Source: Bombyx mori
Lineage: Eukaryota; Arthropoda; Insecta; Lepidoptera; Bombycidae
Reading direction: 5' to 3'
Length of the DNA: 64,000 nt
Assembly (NCBI RefSeq): GCF_030269925.1
Contig: NC_085112.1
Location: forward strand, 12,835,501-12,899,500
Shown piece after piece: positions 1 through 11,271 of the stretch. Every line of letters begins with the position of its first letter. Positions within the stretch are counted from its first letter, which is position 1. Made by a program: the position numbers and the translations under genes. Below the pieces are notes generated by a model. That model was not told where the DNA came from, ran no database searches, and saw nothing but the letters and a program-made list of their open reading frames with translations.

Positions 1-472
1 ATCAAACAATAGGGTATACAAAGTTCACTATTCAGCAGCCAGAGCACGTACCACAGTCGTTCATCAAACTTCAAATTTACTCTGTACAAATCAGGCATAG
101 CTTACAGGAACTCAGATCAAAGAAAACTTCCGAGTAAAAATATCTAACGCCACGGCTCTCCAGCCGACCAGCAATCGCAATTGCCCTCATGATGCGCATC
201 CACAGCGTGGATCGCCCGTGTGCATCACCCGCTGACTACACACGATGGTCTTTACAGACCCCGACCTCCGCCAGAGCCAAACGCGCACCGCGCACCCACG
301 GACTACTTGAGTTGCCTCAAGAGACACCGATTTCTACCGGGCTACGACTACGTAATAGCTACTGGTACGGTCGAACACAATACGGCCGATAGACTATCCT
401 TACTCGAGTTTTCACCACAATTTAAGCTTGCTCTTCATCATCATCATTTACATCAACCTCGACTGGTATGTG

Positions 473-627
473 TCATGCTGGCATTTTTCTTAGCCTATCA
501 TGTGGGTATTTGTAAGTACGTTTTGAATTTAAAGCTTTCAATGTGTAACGGTCACCATCCAATACTTTAACTACTTTAAACGGCCCTTTAAATTTCGGAT
601 CTAATTTCGTTTGATTACGCTCTTCGT
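473..627 (-). pseudogene. Ty3/gypsy integrase C-terminal fragment
   Basis: The minus strand reads KLDPKFKGPFKVVKVLDG, then RYTLKAL and YKYPHDRLRKMPA with a stop. This is the GPF/Y-type module at the end of gypsy integrases. The upstream pol is replaced by a SINE at 632. An identical copy lies 1001 bp downstream. Confidence 0.75.
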
Positions 628-631
628 TTTA

Positions 632-828
632 GTGTGTGGACGAGCTCACAGCCCACCTTGTGTTAAGTGGCTACTGGAACCCATAGACATCCACAGCGCA
701 AACGCACCACACACCTTGAGATAGAAGTTCTAAGGTCTCAGTATAGTTACAACCGCTGCCCCACCCTTCAAACCGAAATACACCACTGCTTCACGGCAGA
801 AATAGGCAGGGTGATGGTACCCGTGCGG
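632..828 (-). mobile_element. Bm1-like SINE, 3' part
   Basis: Minus-strand SINE tail (gtggacgagctcacagccca onward), cut off inside the SINE body at cccgtgcgg, where R1-LINE sequence begins. The missing head appears at 2141-2410. Confidence 0.8.
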
Positions 829-1001
829 TCGATGGCACTATACGGAGTACCCGTCTGGTGCCACGTCCTTACCCACGAGAACGTCGCCGCGCTGCGACGC
901 CGGCAGCGCGCGATCGCAGTCAGAGTTATTCAAGGATACCTCACAGTCTCCTACGAGGTGGCGCGCCCTAGCGCAAGTGCAGCCGGAGCGCGGGGGCTCC
1001 A
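829..1001 (+). pseudogene. R1-clade LINE reverse-transcriptase C-terminus, truncated
   Basis: The plus strand encodes LRRRQRAIAVRVIQGYLTVS, the stretch after the RT domain in R1/TRAS-type LINEs. It is cut by the tandem-duplication boundary. Confidence 0.7.
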
Positions 1002-1473
1002 ATCAAACAATAGGGTATACAAAGTTCACTATTCAGCAGCCAGAGCACGTACCACAGTCGTTCATCAAACTTCAAATTTACTCTGTACAAATCAGGCATA
1101 GCTTACAGGAACTCAGATCAAAGAAAACTTCCGAGTAAAAATATCTAACGCCACGGCTCTCCAGCCGACCAGCAATCGCAATTGCCCTCATGATGCGCAT
1201 CCACAGCGTGGATCGCCCGTGTGCATCACCCGCTGACTACACACGATGGTCTTTACAGACCCCGACCTCCGCCAGAGCCAAACGCGCACCGCGCACCCAC
1301 GGACTACTTGAGTTGCCTCAAGAGACACCGATTTCTACCGGGCTACGACTACGTAATAGCTACTGGTACGGTCGAACACAATACGGCCGATAGACTATCC
1401 TTACTCGAGTTTTCACCACAATTTAAGCTTGCTCTTCATCATCATCATTTACATCAACCTCGACTGGTATGTG

Positions 1474-1628
1474 TCATGCTGGCATTTTTCTTAGCCTATC
1501 ATGTGGGTATTTGTAAGTACGTTTTGAATTTAAAGCTTTCAATGTGTAACGGTCACCATCCAATACTTTAACTACTTTAAACGGCCCTTTAAATTTCGGA
1601 TCTAATTTCGTTTGATTACGCTCTTCGT
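1474..1628 (-). pseudogene. Ty3/gypsy integrase C-terminal fragment (duplicate)
   Basis: Second copy of the integrase tail at 473-627, identical, carried in the second unit of the tandem duplication. Confidence 0.75.
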
Positions 1629-1632
1629 TTTA

Positions 1633-1829
1633 GTGTGTGGACGAGCTCACAGCCCACCTTGTGTTAAGTGGCTACTGGAACCCATAGACATCCACAGCGC
1701 AAACGCACCACACACCTTGAGATAGAAGTTCTAAGGTCTCAGTATAGTTACAACCGCTGCCCCACCCTTCAAACCGAAATACACCACTGCTTCACGGCAG
1801 AAATAGGCAGGGTGATGGTACCCGTGCGG
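1633..1829 (-). mobile_element. Bm1-like SINE, 3' part (duplicate)
   Basis: Copy of 632-828 in the second tandem unit. This is the copy whose other half survives at 2141-2410. Confidence 0.8.
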
Positions 1830-2140
1830 TCGATGGCACTATACGGAGTACCCGTCTGGTGCCACGTCCTTACCCACGAGAACGTCGCCGCGCTGCGACG
1901 CCGGCAGCGCGCGATCGCAGTCAGAGTTATTCAAGGATACCTCACAGTCTCCTACGAGGTGGCGCGCCCTAGCGCAAGTGCAGCCGGAGCGCGGGGGCTC
2001 CAATCTCGGCAGTCCGTGCTGGAGGCGTGGTCTCGTCGTTTGGCGGACCCGTCGGCCGGCCTCCGTACCGTCGAGGCGATCTGCCCGGTTCTCGCAGACT
2101 GGGTGGGCCGCGACCGCGGAAGTCTCACCTCCGGCTACCT
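1830..2140 (+). pseudogene. R1-clade LINE C-terminal fragment nested in a SINE
   Basis: The plus strand encodes LRRRQRAIAVRVIQGYLTVS, then LEAWSRRLADPSAGLRTVEA and ICPVLADWVGRDRGSLT, typical of the end of R1/TRAS-type pol. The GC-rich block sits between two halves of one minus-strand SINE, flanked by gtgcgg (left) and gtgcag (2141-2146), possibly a worn target duplication. Confidence 0.75.
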
Positions 2141-2410
2141 GTGCAGACTCACAAAACATTTTACCACCATGCAAACTTCTTACCGCAACAAATCTTACCA
2201 GCCACCACGCAAACTACAATTTTACGGGTTCCACCTCTCCTACACGATGTTACTCCCACACTGAGGAAGCCAACCGCGAACACTTGTCAAGCACGCACAA
2301 GCACGCACTTCACCGGAAAAACCTGCATCCGCCAGCGGGACCCGAACACCGCCGCATCGCCAGACACGAACGCACCGGACGTCTTATCTTACAGGTCACG
2401 ACGACTTCAG
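2141..2410 (-). mobile_element. Bm1-like SINE, 5' (tRNA-like) half
   Basis: Minus-strand SINE head, diverged. It shows the complement of the B box (gacccgaacaccg) and ends with the acgacttc edge at 2410. Together with 1633-1829 it makes one SINE interrupted by R1 sequence. Confidence 0.75.
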
Positions 2411-3052
2411 ATGTGTCAATTTTTCTTCCCCACGGAAACTTGCTTGCTTTCTTGTTTGCTTGCTTGCTGGAGCCCGAAGTCATCGAACGTGTAGTGTTAT
2501 TGGTATTGAATCTAGTAGATTCTAAAATTTCAGCGACAATTCACAGTCTCATGTCCTGGTTTACTGCACTAATGCCATGTAACTCTAGCAGTAGCCATTG
2601 GCTTAAAAACGATTCGTGTCGGAACTACCCACTCGTCATGACAGATCCATTATTGCGATCGAAGTTTCACTTCAGATTTGCACTTGCCTTAATTTCTTGC
2701 AATAGCTTGTTACGTGTTGTATTTCCGCTAGTAAATGCCATGTGATGAAGTCGACAGTCAAACTGGGCAACATGAGCCAGAACGTAAGATGTGACGATTT
2801 CTTCGTGGCTCAGATCTTCCATCGAGGTAACAGAGACGTTATTACACGACTTACGTATGCTGCATTTACGCTCTTGTGGCGTACCACTACTAGTATTCTG
2901 ATCTGCATCATGTTTTTTTTGCTGTACTTCGAACATGTTCAAACACGTCACGCCAGTGAGAGTAGAGTCCTGATCCCACTTCTGATGTCGGCTCACGTCA
3001 GGGATGGCTGAGCACTCGTAGTCGATTGAACTCAGTTTAGTCAATAAAATTT
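2411..3052. other. unassigned sequence with a weak minus-strand ORF
   Basis: No recognised gene. A 125-codon minus-strand ORF (3044-2667) with Cys and Lys-rich stretches has no motif I can place. It could be a decayed retroelement gag or chance. Confidence 0.3.
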
Positions 3053-3370
3053 TTCAATAATAATTATTGAAACTCAACACACACAACTTTCACAATGACA
3101 GGGTAAACCGACAGTTTCGTTGCACATACCGACAGACCGACTGACTGACTGACAGAGACTCACTGACTAAGACGGACGGAATTACTGTCTGACACGGAAT
3201 GCCACGACTCTGTCCACGTACCGCCATTTTATACTGTGGCGTTACGTAGTCTACCCTTCATTTTGTGATATTTATCAAAACAACATCTCATCATTTAAAA
3301 TAATAATCAAAACCACCGTCTTAATATTACTAAAAGTCGTTATCCACGACAACTAAAAGTCGTTATCCAC
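3053..3370 (+). repeat. unassigned dispersed repeat, copy 1
   Basis: Shares blocks with 11634-12000: ataattattgaaactc, agggtaaaccga, tgtccacgta.cgcc, tctaccct and aatcaaaacaacaactyatc. Copy 2 carries a SINE and abuts a solo LTR; this copy carries neither, so it acts as an empty site. A short (gact)n run lies at 3128-3150 and a duplicated aactaaaagtcgttatccacgac at about 3330-3376. Confidence 0.6.
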
Positions 3371-3701
3371 GACATATAGATAAATTGGTATACCTTTAAT
3401 TAATGAAGGCTTCAGCCTGTCAATTAGTCTGTCAACGTGAGTTAATAAAAATAAAATGCTGACTTATGAAAAAACGCTGATACCCTCTAGAGAAAAGGGC
3501 GCGATGAAAATTCGCGCTATTCTTTTGTTTACACAACACTTACAGAGTTCGTTACGAGGAAAAATGTTTTTTGTAACTGTAGATACATAAATATATATAC
3601 TAGGGCGAAGAGAAAACAAGGAAGTATGTCTCATAAATAAACAAAATTTTAGCTACAAACTTATTCAAATTTGAAACATGATGTTTGGAAAACTCTACAT
3701 T

Positions 3702-3867
3702 TTTTTTTATTGCTAGATTGCTGGACAAGCTCACAGCCCACCTGGTGTTAAGTGGTTACTGGAGCCCATAGACATCTGCAACCGAAACGCATTATTGCTT
3801 CACGGCAGAAATAGGCAGGGCGGTGGTACCCACCCGCGCGGACTCACATGCGTTCCTACCACTAGTA
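3702..3867 (-). mobile_element. Bm1-like SINE, 3' part with internal deletion
   Basis: Minus-strand tail from the poly(T) run to ctaccactagta. The middle (about 60 bp around tctcagtatagtt) is missing. Confidence 0.75.
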
Positions 3868-4763
3868 AAAAGGTGAAACCTACCACCAGTAAAGGTCGAA
3901 CAGGAACAGCTAAAAAGGCCTTTATTTGTACCGTCTTAACATGTAATTGCATCCGTTTTTGAAACTAAAAACTAACCTCGAATTAAACATAATAAGAGAT
4001 TTGCGACACAATTTGCTGAAAATAGGTTTGCCACCGTAATTACTTCACCATGAAGACTTCAGTTATCTTTTTGGAGGCTACAGTATACGGTTTATATTGA
4101 GAGTAATGATAAAAAGCCAACATGAATTATACATATTTTTATTTATTTATTTATTTATGTACACACAGAAAACAAGATACAGTACAGAGTAATAGGAAAA
4201 TTATGTACAAAGGCACTGCTTATTTCTTTGAGAAATCTCTTCCAGCAGACCTGCGAGATGATAATGAGAATAATAATAAAAAGTGATGAGTGTGTGTAGA
4301 ACAAATAACACATAACTAAAATAACAAATACAACATGAGAATTATAGCACATACACATAGCAAATATTATAAGTAACACAGTAACAATTGATATCTGCCC
4401 TGTTAGAACTGTATAAGACCAAAAATACGTTAACCACAGCGAATCATTAGAAAACAACCTATAAATAAATTTCACAATCAAACCACCCTATAATTGGTCG
4501 GAGCTCGATCGATACATTGTAATTTAAGTAATGACAATCCAAACAAGTGCTCGACCAGACCGAACGAAGCCAACGGAGCCTTCTAAATCCGGATTAGCAC
4601 GTTGATAACGGAAATTAGGTCGTGCCCATAGAGAAATGTAGTATGATGCTTCTGGATCAAATTTAAATTAATTTATACAGGATTTATTAGAAGCTTAAAC
4701 GAAGACACGGTTGATGTGTCTATAATTCTGTTGATACCAATCAACCTAAGATACTTATCTATG
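3868..4763. other. no gene seen
   Basis: AT-rich intergenic DNA with a (tta)n-like run (attta repeats at about 4137-4157). A 108-codon minus-strand ORF (4481-4155) is low-complexity Ile/Leu/Phe and not credible. Confidence 0.4.
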
Positions 4764-4965
4764 TTTTTTTTTCTGCCTATGCTGATAGCCTTGAGAGGCT
4801 ATTTCAGCTTCACCCTAACGTGTAGGTGAACTCACGGGGCTCAAGCCGGAGTGTTGCTAACACTGGCCCTAGCAAGAGCAGTGCTTCGCAGAATCTACTA
4901 CCAAATCGGAAACACGACCCACTGAGAAGTTCCGGCGAGAAACTCAGTGGGCTGTGTCTGTGGGT
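4764..4965 (-). mobile_element. jockey-type LINE 3' UTR fragment
   Basis: Poly(T) then a minus-strand 3' UTR matching that of the long jockey element at 56808-59216: gatagccttgagaggctatt, gcagaatctac, and gagaaactcagtgggctgtg. Confidence 0.75.
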
Positions 4966-5373
4966 GCCTATGCTAATAAAAACAGCTATCGAGCAGAATT
5001 GTCGAGAAAAATTTATACTGTCTCTCAGATATCAATGCTTTATGCAAAATACTACGAAACATGTGGGATATCCACTTCGATTCCAATTTCGTATCTGCGA
5101 AGCAACGATGCCTTCGAAATTACATGATCTCATTCGTACGGACACATTCTCGTGCTATTACCGATACAATGTATACGAGAGTCTGAATTCCATTTTCGTT
5201 TCGCTACGTATGAAAGTCTTCAGTGATCCGATGTTCAGAATATAGTCTGATGCCGTATGGTAAGATTTTCAAATGACAAACGAATTTTTCCTTAAAAAAA
5301 AACTATCCAAGAAACTTCCGATCGATATTGTTCGTAATCTTATAATAATCAATTTTGTTGTAAATTTAGAATG

Positions 5374-5514
5374 GCGTCTTCAGTCAATCGTGAACATTTG
5401 TTAAGTACGTGTTTCATTACAAAAATTGGTACCTTGCCTGCGGGATTCGAACACCGATGCATCGCTCGATACGAACGCACCGGACGTCTTATCTTTTAGG
5501 CCACGACGACTTCA
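5374..5514 (-). mobile_element. Bm1-like SINE, tRNA-like head only
   Basis: Minus-strand head from cagtcaatcgtgaacattt to the terminal ggccacgacgacttc; the B-box complement gggattcgaacacc is clear. Confidence 0.8.
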
Positions 5515-6441
5515 AAAAGTGCTTTCTGTACACAATAAATTAAAAAGAACGTCTTCTTTATTTTTCATTCGAAATAGGTTAAAACGTAATGGCATCTAAA
5601 TCTACCATCTAAAATGACACGTATGATGATACATATAACAAAATTGATTACTTTCAATCTTGTTACAGATTTGCAGTTTTGCATTCTTTCCTGAATAACT
5701 AGCGCTCGTACGTAATATCCACGTGACCCAAATGCTGTTGGTTTATGGGAAGACGCACTTACACCAGACATCATGGTTTGTATTTATGATGTGATAACTG
5801 CTGTTTCCTTGGCCACTTTATCATGCAGTGTTATAATGGCTGAACCTTGGCGCTTTTTTAGAATTATGTTCCTTGAATGAAGTAATAAATTACCGATTTT
5901 TCTTTTAGTTTGTAGTTGCTAGCTGTATTAATTTTAATGTATTTCATTGCTGTGTTTTCATTTTTAAACGCTTATTAAATATTAGTAAATTATTCAATAT
6001 TAAATCAAGTATTTGAAACATAGTACCAGTAGTGTAAATTTTTGTATTTTTATATTTTCCTACCTTATTAGATTTTTTATAAAATTAAAATGTGTTTTAT
6101 ACCATTGCCGATGCAAATATCAATTTCTTCAAAAACGACGAAAGTATTTCTTATAAAATTTCCGTTAGCTGTTGGCTTTTACAACACAAAGTGTGGCAAC
6201 AGTGCCCATAAATCAGAATATGATATTTAACTACTCCTTATAAACTCAATTATACAATAATTAATTATGATTTCCCATGAATATAACCACTACTTAATTA
6301 TTCTTTTTTTAAATTAAATTCTTCTTTAAATTAACTTATATTTAGCGAAAATCCCATATTTGGATTTTCCTTCAATTTACAATCATCATCATCATTCTTT
6401 CCTATTACCCTCTGCTGGGGTGTAGACCTCGAATCCAATTC
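5515..6441. other. no gene seen
   Basis: AT-rich intergenic DNA; only short, unconvincing ORFs. Confidence 0.4.
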
Positions 6442-6671
6442 TGTTGGAAACCCAACAAAATGGTATAAAACCTTTTTTATTGTTGTCGTTGTAGTTTTTG
6501 ACATTACATTTGAATTTTACATTTTGGAATGTCTTAATTTTGTAATTCTCTTTCATCCGTGCTATTGTACGCGATTTATAAAATTTCTAAAATATACAAA
6601 TTTTATACGTGCAATCCTCGCGAGTTTATTTAACAAGTTCCTTGCCCATCCTAATAATACAGTCCACTACA
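6442..6671 (+). repeat. 5' LTR of the BEL/Pao element
   Basis: 230 bp, TGTTGG...CTACA. Contains a TATA-like ggtataaaacc. Nearly identical to 8470-8700. Confidence 0.9.
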
Positions 6672-6676
6672 TAAAT

Positions 6677-6694
6677 TGGTCCTTCGAGCCGGAT
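6677..6694 (+). promoter_or_regulatory. primer-binding site, tRNA-Tyr
   Basis: TGGTCCTTCGAGCCGGAT, 5 nt after the LTR, complements the 3' end of eukaryotic tRNA-Tyr (…CCGGCTCGAAGGA plus CCA) as I know it. Confidence 0.75.
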
Positions 6695-7015
6695 AAAAGG
6701 AATTCTGTAAAGATAATAAACACGCAGAGGCGAAGCCGGCGAGCAATATTGAAAGAGCGAAAACCTAATAAATAAATAAATTATATCGGCAAGCCAGGAA
6801 GCAATGTAAACTGCAGCGAAGAGGAGTAAGCTACATCACGGATTATAACGAGAAGACAAGAGGGCGATACCATTCGCATCCGAAGTCGATCGTCTTTTTT
6901 TTATCCCGCATGTGGTTCACATTTACCATTCCAACGAAGACATTTTTGGACGACGCGCTGCAGTGTCGCTACCTACCGGCGAGTCGCGAGTAACCTAGAG
7001 ACTTTATTTTTTACT

Positions 7016-7183
7016 ATGGAGAATGCTGGACAATCCGCAGCGAAGCTATTTACCACCAAAGTAGTCAACGCAGTGACCGCTAAGGAGAAGCGAGGATGTT
7101 ACTTCTGCACTGTTACCGGCGACGACCAGCTCGACGTGCGCGACGCGACGCCAGCCTCTAGTCAACACGGTCAGCCAAAGTAA
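7016..7183 (+). pseudogene. BEL/Pao gag remnant
   Basis: ATG-initiated 55 codons, starting MENAGQSAAKLF and containing CYFCTVTGDDQL, then a stop. The reading frame following, around NTKFGHIIAGG, resembles the end of a BEL/Pao protease. Confidence 0.5.
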
Positions 7184-7417
7184 AGGAACGCCACAGCTTG
7201 TCAACACTAAATTTGGTCACATTATTGCGGGTGGTCCGCCACCTCAACATAAGGTAAGAATAGATAGATTATATATAGATATTTTGAAGACAAAAAATAG
7301 TTTCACTCAATGACATTTTACTCAATGGTCCCATAGTGCAAAGAGATCTTTTCGAAATTATTACTTTATATATAATGTTATGGTCAATCCAGAATACACT
7401 ACGCTGCAAAACATTTT

Positions 7418-7834
7418 GTGGCGCGATGGCTTGATGAGCCAATTCGGTGCATTCGCTTAGATACTGTCACGTACGGCTTAAAATGCTCAAGTTACCTTGC
7501 AACCAGATGTCTGCTCGAGCTTGCAAACATGCATCAAGCTGACTTACCGTTAGCTTCCTTCATTATAAAGAATTGTGTTTATGTTGATGTTTTATATTCG
7601 AATAACGATTTAACGGCTTTACATGAGGCGAAACAGCAGCTAAAACGTTTGTTAAGCTTGGGTGGCTTCCAAAAGCATAAATGGTCATCTAACTGCGATG
7701 AGATCTTAGCTGATATTCCTTTCAATGAGAGACAGTTAGATGAAATTGAAGTTCAAAAAGAAAACAGCAGTATCAAGGCGCTAGGAATGACAATTGACGC
7801 AAAGAAAGATTGTTTTGTCATTAAATGTCATTAA
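7418..7834 (+). pseudogene. BEL/Pao reverse-transcriptase fragment
   Basis: 138 codons including LDTVTYGLKCSSYLATRCL, then YVDVLYSNNDL, then a connection-domain-like stretch. The catalytic YVDD is YVDV here, so this copy should be inactive even apart from the missing flanks. Confidence 0.85.
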
Positions 7835-7837
7835 TAA

Positions 7838-8030
7838 TCTTATCACAGGTAAGATAGTATTATTGAAGGAACCAAATTCACCTCCTCTTTATTGGCCGTT
7901 AGCTAGAATTTCCAAGGTTCTCGCAGGTGGGGATGGTAAAGTACGAGCCTTTGACGTTATTGCCCCTAAAGGCAAAGTTTATAGAAGGTCACTGTCAGGT
8001 GTATGTTTGTTACCTTTTGATAATAATTAA
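7838..8030 (+). pseudogene. BEL/Pao integrase C-terminal fragment
   Basis: Encodes KIVLLKEPNSPPLYWPLARI, then VLAGGDGKVRAFDV and YRRSLSGVCLLPF, the conserved C-terminal domain of BEL/Pao integrases. RNase H and most of integrase are deleted between this and the RT. Confidence 0.85.
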
Positions 8031-8469
8031 TGTGTTATTATTTTAATGTTGAGATAAAAATATGTCAAGTTCTGTTAATTAATTTAATTTAATACATTGT
8101 TTCACACAAAAGCTTTTCAATTTAAATGTTAAAAGTCAATTTATATAGAGTGTTAAACTTCTGAAATATGTGTTATTGTATTTTATTTATAAGGTCACAG
8201 AACATCCGAATGTAGCTATATATATGTCAAGGTATAAAGATTCCTCAATGTATTTTTTGAGCTAACCTTTGTATTCTTAATATGATGTACTGATTAGAGG
8301 CTAACTTTGCATTCCTCATTTTGTGTCTAAAGTTAATTCTTAAATGTTAAATTTTATCATGATTATAAAGATTGTCTTTATCCCATAAAGAAATGATGAG
8401 TGTAAGTTATTACATTAATTTAGTATTGTATAACTTTCTTGAAAATATATCATTTCTGAGGCCGCAGCA

Positions 8470-8700
8470 TGTTGGAAACCCAACAAAATTGGTATAAAAC
8501 CTTTTTTATTGTTGTGGTTGTGGTTTTTGACATTACATTTTAATTTTGAATTTTAGAATGTCTTAATTTTGTAATTCTCTTTCATCCGTGCTATTGTACG
8601 CGATTTATAAAATTTCTAAAATATACAAATTTTATACGTGCAATCCTCGCGAGTTTATTTAACAAGTTCCTTGCCCATCCTAATAATACAGTCCACTACA
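8470..8700 (+). repeat. 3' LTR of the BEL/Pao element
   Basis: 231 bp, partner of 6442-6671; followed directly by the target duplication AATTC. Confidence 0.9.
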
Positions 8701-9066
8701 AATTCTACTATTTAAATCGGTCTTGGGCAGTCTTTTCTATCTCCTCCCTCCAAGACACCTAGCTCCTGCTCCACCGAGCGACACCAAGTTATTCTGGAAT
8801 TTACAATATTGAACTGAAAATAAGTCAAGTATAATAATTATTAAACACAAATCATTGAATGTTTTCACGCTTGGCCTCATATTCTGATGGCTCATACATA
8901 AAGATATATCTGCTCGTCTCTCATTGTAATTTCGCCATCGATCCGAATATTTAATGGTGTGTGCTTAATAAAATTTTGATCAAATACCCCTAAAGCCAAA
9001 GCTTCACGGTAATATAACAAAGTAATCTCATGATGTAAATCTTCATGATCACCTAAGATTCTTACA
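8701..9066. other. no gene seen
   Basis: AT-rich intergenic DNA. Confidence 0.4.
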
Positions 9067-9118
9067 GCAGGGTGGTGGTACCTACCCGCTCGGACTCACA
9101 AGAGGTCCTACCACCAGT
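9067..9118 (-). mobile_element. Bm1-like SINE fragment
   Basis: Short minus-strand piece, ggtggtggtacctacccgct to taccaccagtaa. Confidence 0.65.
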
Positions 9119-9754
9119 AAGAATGATTTATGTTTTTTATGATTGAAAGAATAAGTCAGCGTAGCTATTACACTAATCGCTCGTCTAGTAACTGACTCCC
9201 ATAAACAGCGGACCCATCTATTCAGTTGGTGAAGACGCGAATTACCTGCAATCCACATTAGGGCGGAATGATTAGAAAATAGAAAATTCCTTGACTGGTA
9301 TCCTGAGAAATGATGCAGAAGTCGTTACTCACACACATCTTGCACAAGTCTGCGGGTAGCCCGTGAAAGTATGCTTTGTCGTATCTTAGTTTGCTGTCAA
9401 AATTATGCCAGTCTATTGCCTTTCGACTTACGTACTCTGAGCGAGACACCCGTAACCACGGTTCAATGTATCAAAACCAGATATATTGGCTCGTCGATTC
9501 AACCACGACCAGTCTTTATAACCAAATTCCGTCTACCCAATTTGATAATATGAATCAATAAATTCACAATATCAATAGTGAAATAATTCTGGTAAAATAT
9601 GGGACGTTAACCGATGATATATCTTCGCTAATGAGATTAAAGGATTGTACACGGAATACAAGGGTCGTGTGTTACGTGCTTGGAAACATAATATGTCTTG
9701 AGGTAAAAGAAGGAATCTTCATTGATAATTCAGTTTCGAAAAACGTGGGAATTA

Positions 9755-10394
9755 CAGTTGTACCTCAACATATGAGCTTAATTCGTTCCGTAACCTTGTT
9801 CGTATGTCAAATTGCTCGTATCTCAAATCAATTTTCACCATCTGAAATTATTTGAAATGCCATTAATCCGGTCCAAAGTCTCCAAAAAAACACCTCAGTC
9901 GTTTCTGTTAAGTACTTTTGAATAAGTCATATGTATTTGCAAGAAGAAAAAAAGATTTATAAATAACAAATACATATAATGATATTATGTTTTTTTACTG
10001 TTATTTTTTATCTATAATATGTATGTAAAGAAAAACTTTTATATAGATATTGTATAAAAACATATTTAAAAAAAGTGAAGTGAACCTATCAGCTTCTTCG
10101 GATCCATGGCTATAAAAATTAATGTGATAACGTTTTGTACAACAAGCCAAAAACGCGAACCCAACTTATGAAAAAAGAGGGAAACAAGCACACAAACTGA
10201 AGTTTAGTCTGAGGTTATTGCACATTAGACCACCTATTAGACCAAGGGCGCATATTGTGGTCGTGTACCCGTGTGCAGCAGTGTAGTTTGCGATTCCTCG
10301 TATCTCAAATCTTCCTCTCATTTCAAAGCGAAATATCTCGGCGGTTTATATCTCAAAGCACTCACTAGAGCACTCGTATATCGAACTACCACTG
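9755..10394. mobile_element. Tc1/mariner-type non-autonomous DNA transposon
   Basis: Imperfect terminal inverted repeats: CAGTTGTACCTCAACATATG at the left and, reversed from the right, CAGTGGTAGTTCGATATACG. TA dinucleotides flank both ends (9753-9754, 10395-10396). Subterminal gctcgtatctcaaatc motifs repeat on each side. No transposase ORF. Confidence 0.65.
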
Positions 10395-10709
10395 TATGTT
10401 TGTTTGGAAATTTCAAAAAAGATCTATTGAATTACGGATACCGGATAGCAAAGGACAGGATAGCATTATGCTATTACAATTGAGATTTCGACATCACATC
10501 TCAAAGTCGTCAATGATGGCTATGTTTATAATTGTTTTTTATAAGTAGTTTTACACGAGATGCTCTGTGAATTGGATTGGGTGGTCATATCGACGCCATT
10601 ATAAAAAAAAACAAATGCATAGATTCATTTCAATAATTTAAATTTTGTTTTTTTTCAGAAACCGCTTTTAATATACATGATTAAATATTTACAAAAGCAG
10701 TCGCTTTCA

Positions 10710-11128
10710 TCTACATATTAATACGTGAAGCAAAAATTTTGTATCCCTTTTTACGAAAATTGCGCGGACGTAGGAGAATGAAATTTTCCACACTTATAGA
10801 GAATATAGAGAAGAAGTGCACAATGCTAATATTTTTTTTAAATAATGTATAAAAGATACATAAAATCAATAAAGAAAACATTACACACACTACATACCAT
10901 GTATTTGACGCACACACGCATGCATACTATTTATTGTCAAACTTTTGTTCTTGACGTCTGTTGTCAAATTGAGAATAGAATATGGTTTGTCTTTGTTAAT
11001 ATTTTTTATAGTGTAGTCTTGGCGAAATTTGTGATTATAGAAGTATAAATAAAATACAATCATAATAGTGTACAAACTTACAATTCCAATTAATTATAGT
11101 CGAATTTCGACTACTGCGGGACCTCTAG
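10710..11128 (+). mobile_element. non-autonomous Helitron, family A
   Basis: Starts TCTACATATTAATACGTG, ends GACCTCTAG, with host A before and T after, as Helitrons require. Related copies: 40390-40813 (minus) and 60674-61114 (plus). Confidence 0.75.
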
Positions 11129-11271
11129 TTTTAATAATTACACAATATTGTAAAATTGTAACAGCGCTGAGCCAAATGTATATACTGGTAGAGAGGCACT
11201 TCTGTCATCATTCGTATTCGATGGAACTGAGTTCATTGCAATAAAAGTCAATAAGACCTTTTGAGTAATAG

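Larger units (their letters stand above)
1..2002. repeat. exact 1001-bp tandem duplication
   Basis: The sequence from 1 recurs from 1002 with a period of 1001 bp; predicted reading frames in both units are identical. The first unit runs into the second at ctcca|atcaaac. The second continues at ctccaatc|tcggcag into unduplicated R1-LINE sequence. The array may extend left of the window. Identity suggests a very recent duplication or an assembly artefact. Confidence 0.93.
6442..8700 (+). mobile_element. BEL/Pao LTR retrotransposon, internally deleted
   Basis: Complete insertion: 5' LTR 6442-6671, 3' LTR 8470-8700, flanked by the 5-bp direct repeat AATTC (6437-6441 and 8701-8705). After the 5' LTR is an 18-nt primer-binding site. 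The interior keeps only pieces of gag (7016-7183), protease (about 7190-7255), RT (7418-7834) and the integrase C-terminus (about 7840-8030). It is therefore non-autonomous. The LTRs differ at few positions, so insertion was recent in genomic terms. Confidence 0.9.

Noticed and set aside
667..2264. Long plus-strand ORFs (144 and 198 codons) as host genes
   Set aside because: They run through an antisense SINE into an R1-type pol fragment; start codons lie in SINE sequence.
4155..4481. 108-codon minus-strand ORF resembling a membrane protein
   Set aside because: Low-complexity Ile/Leu/Phe from AT-rich DNA; no paralogue, splice or start context to support it.
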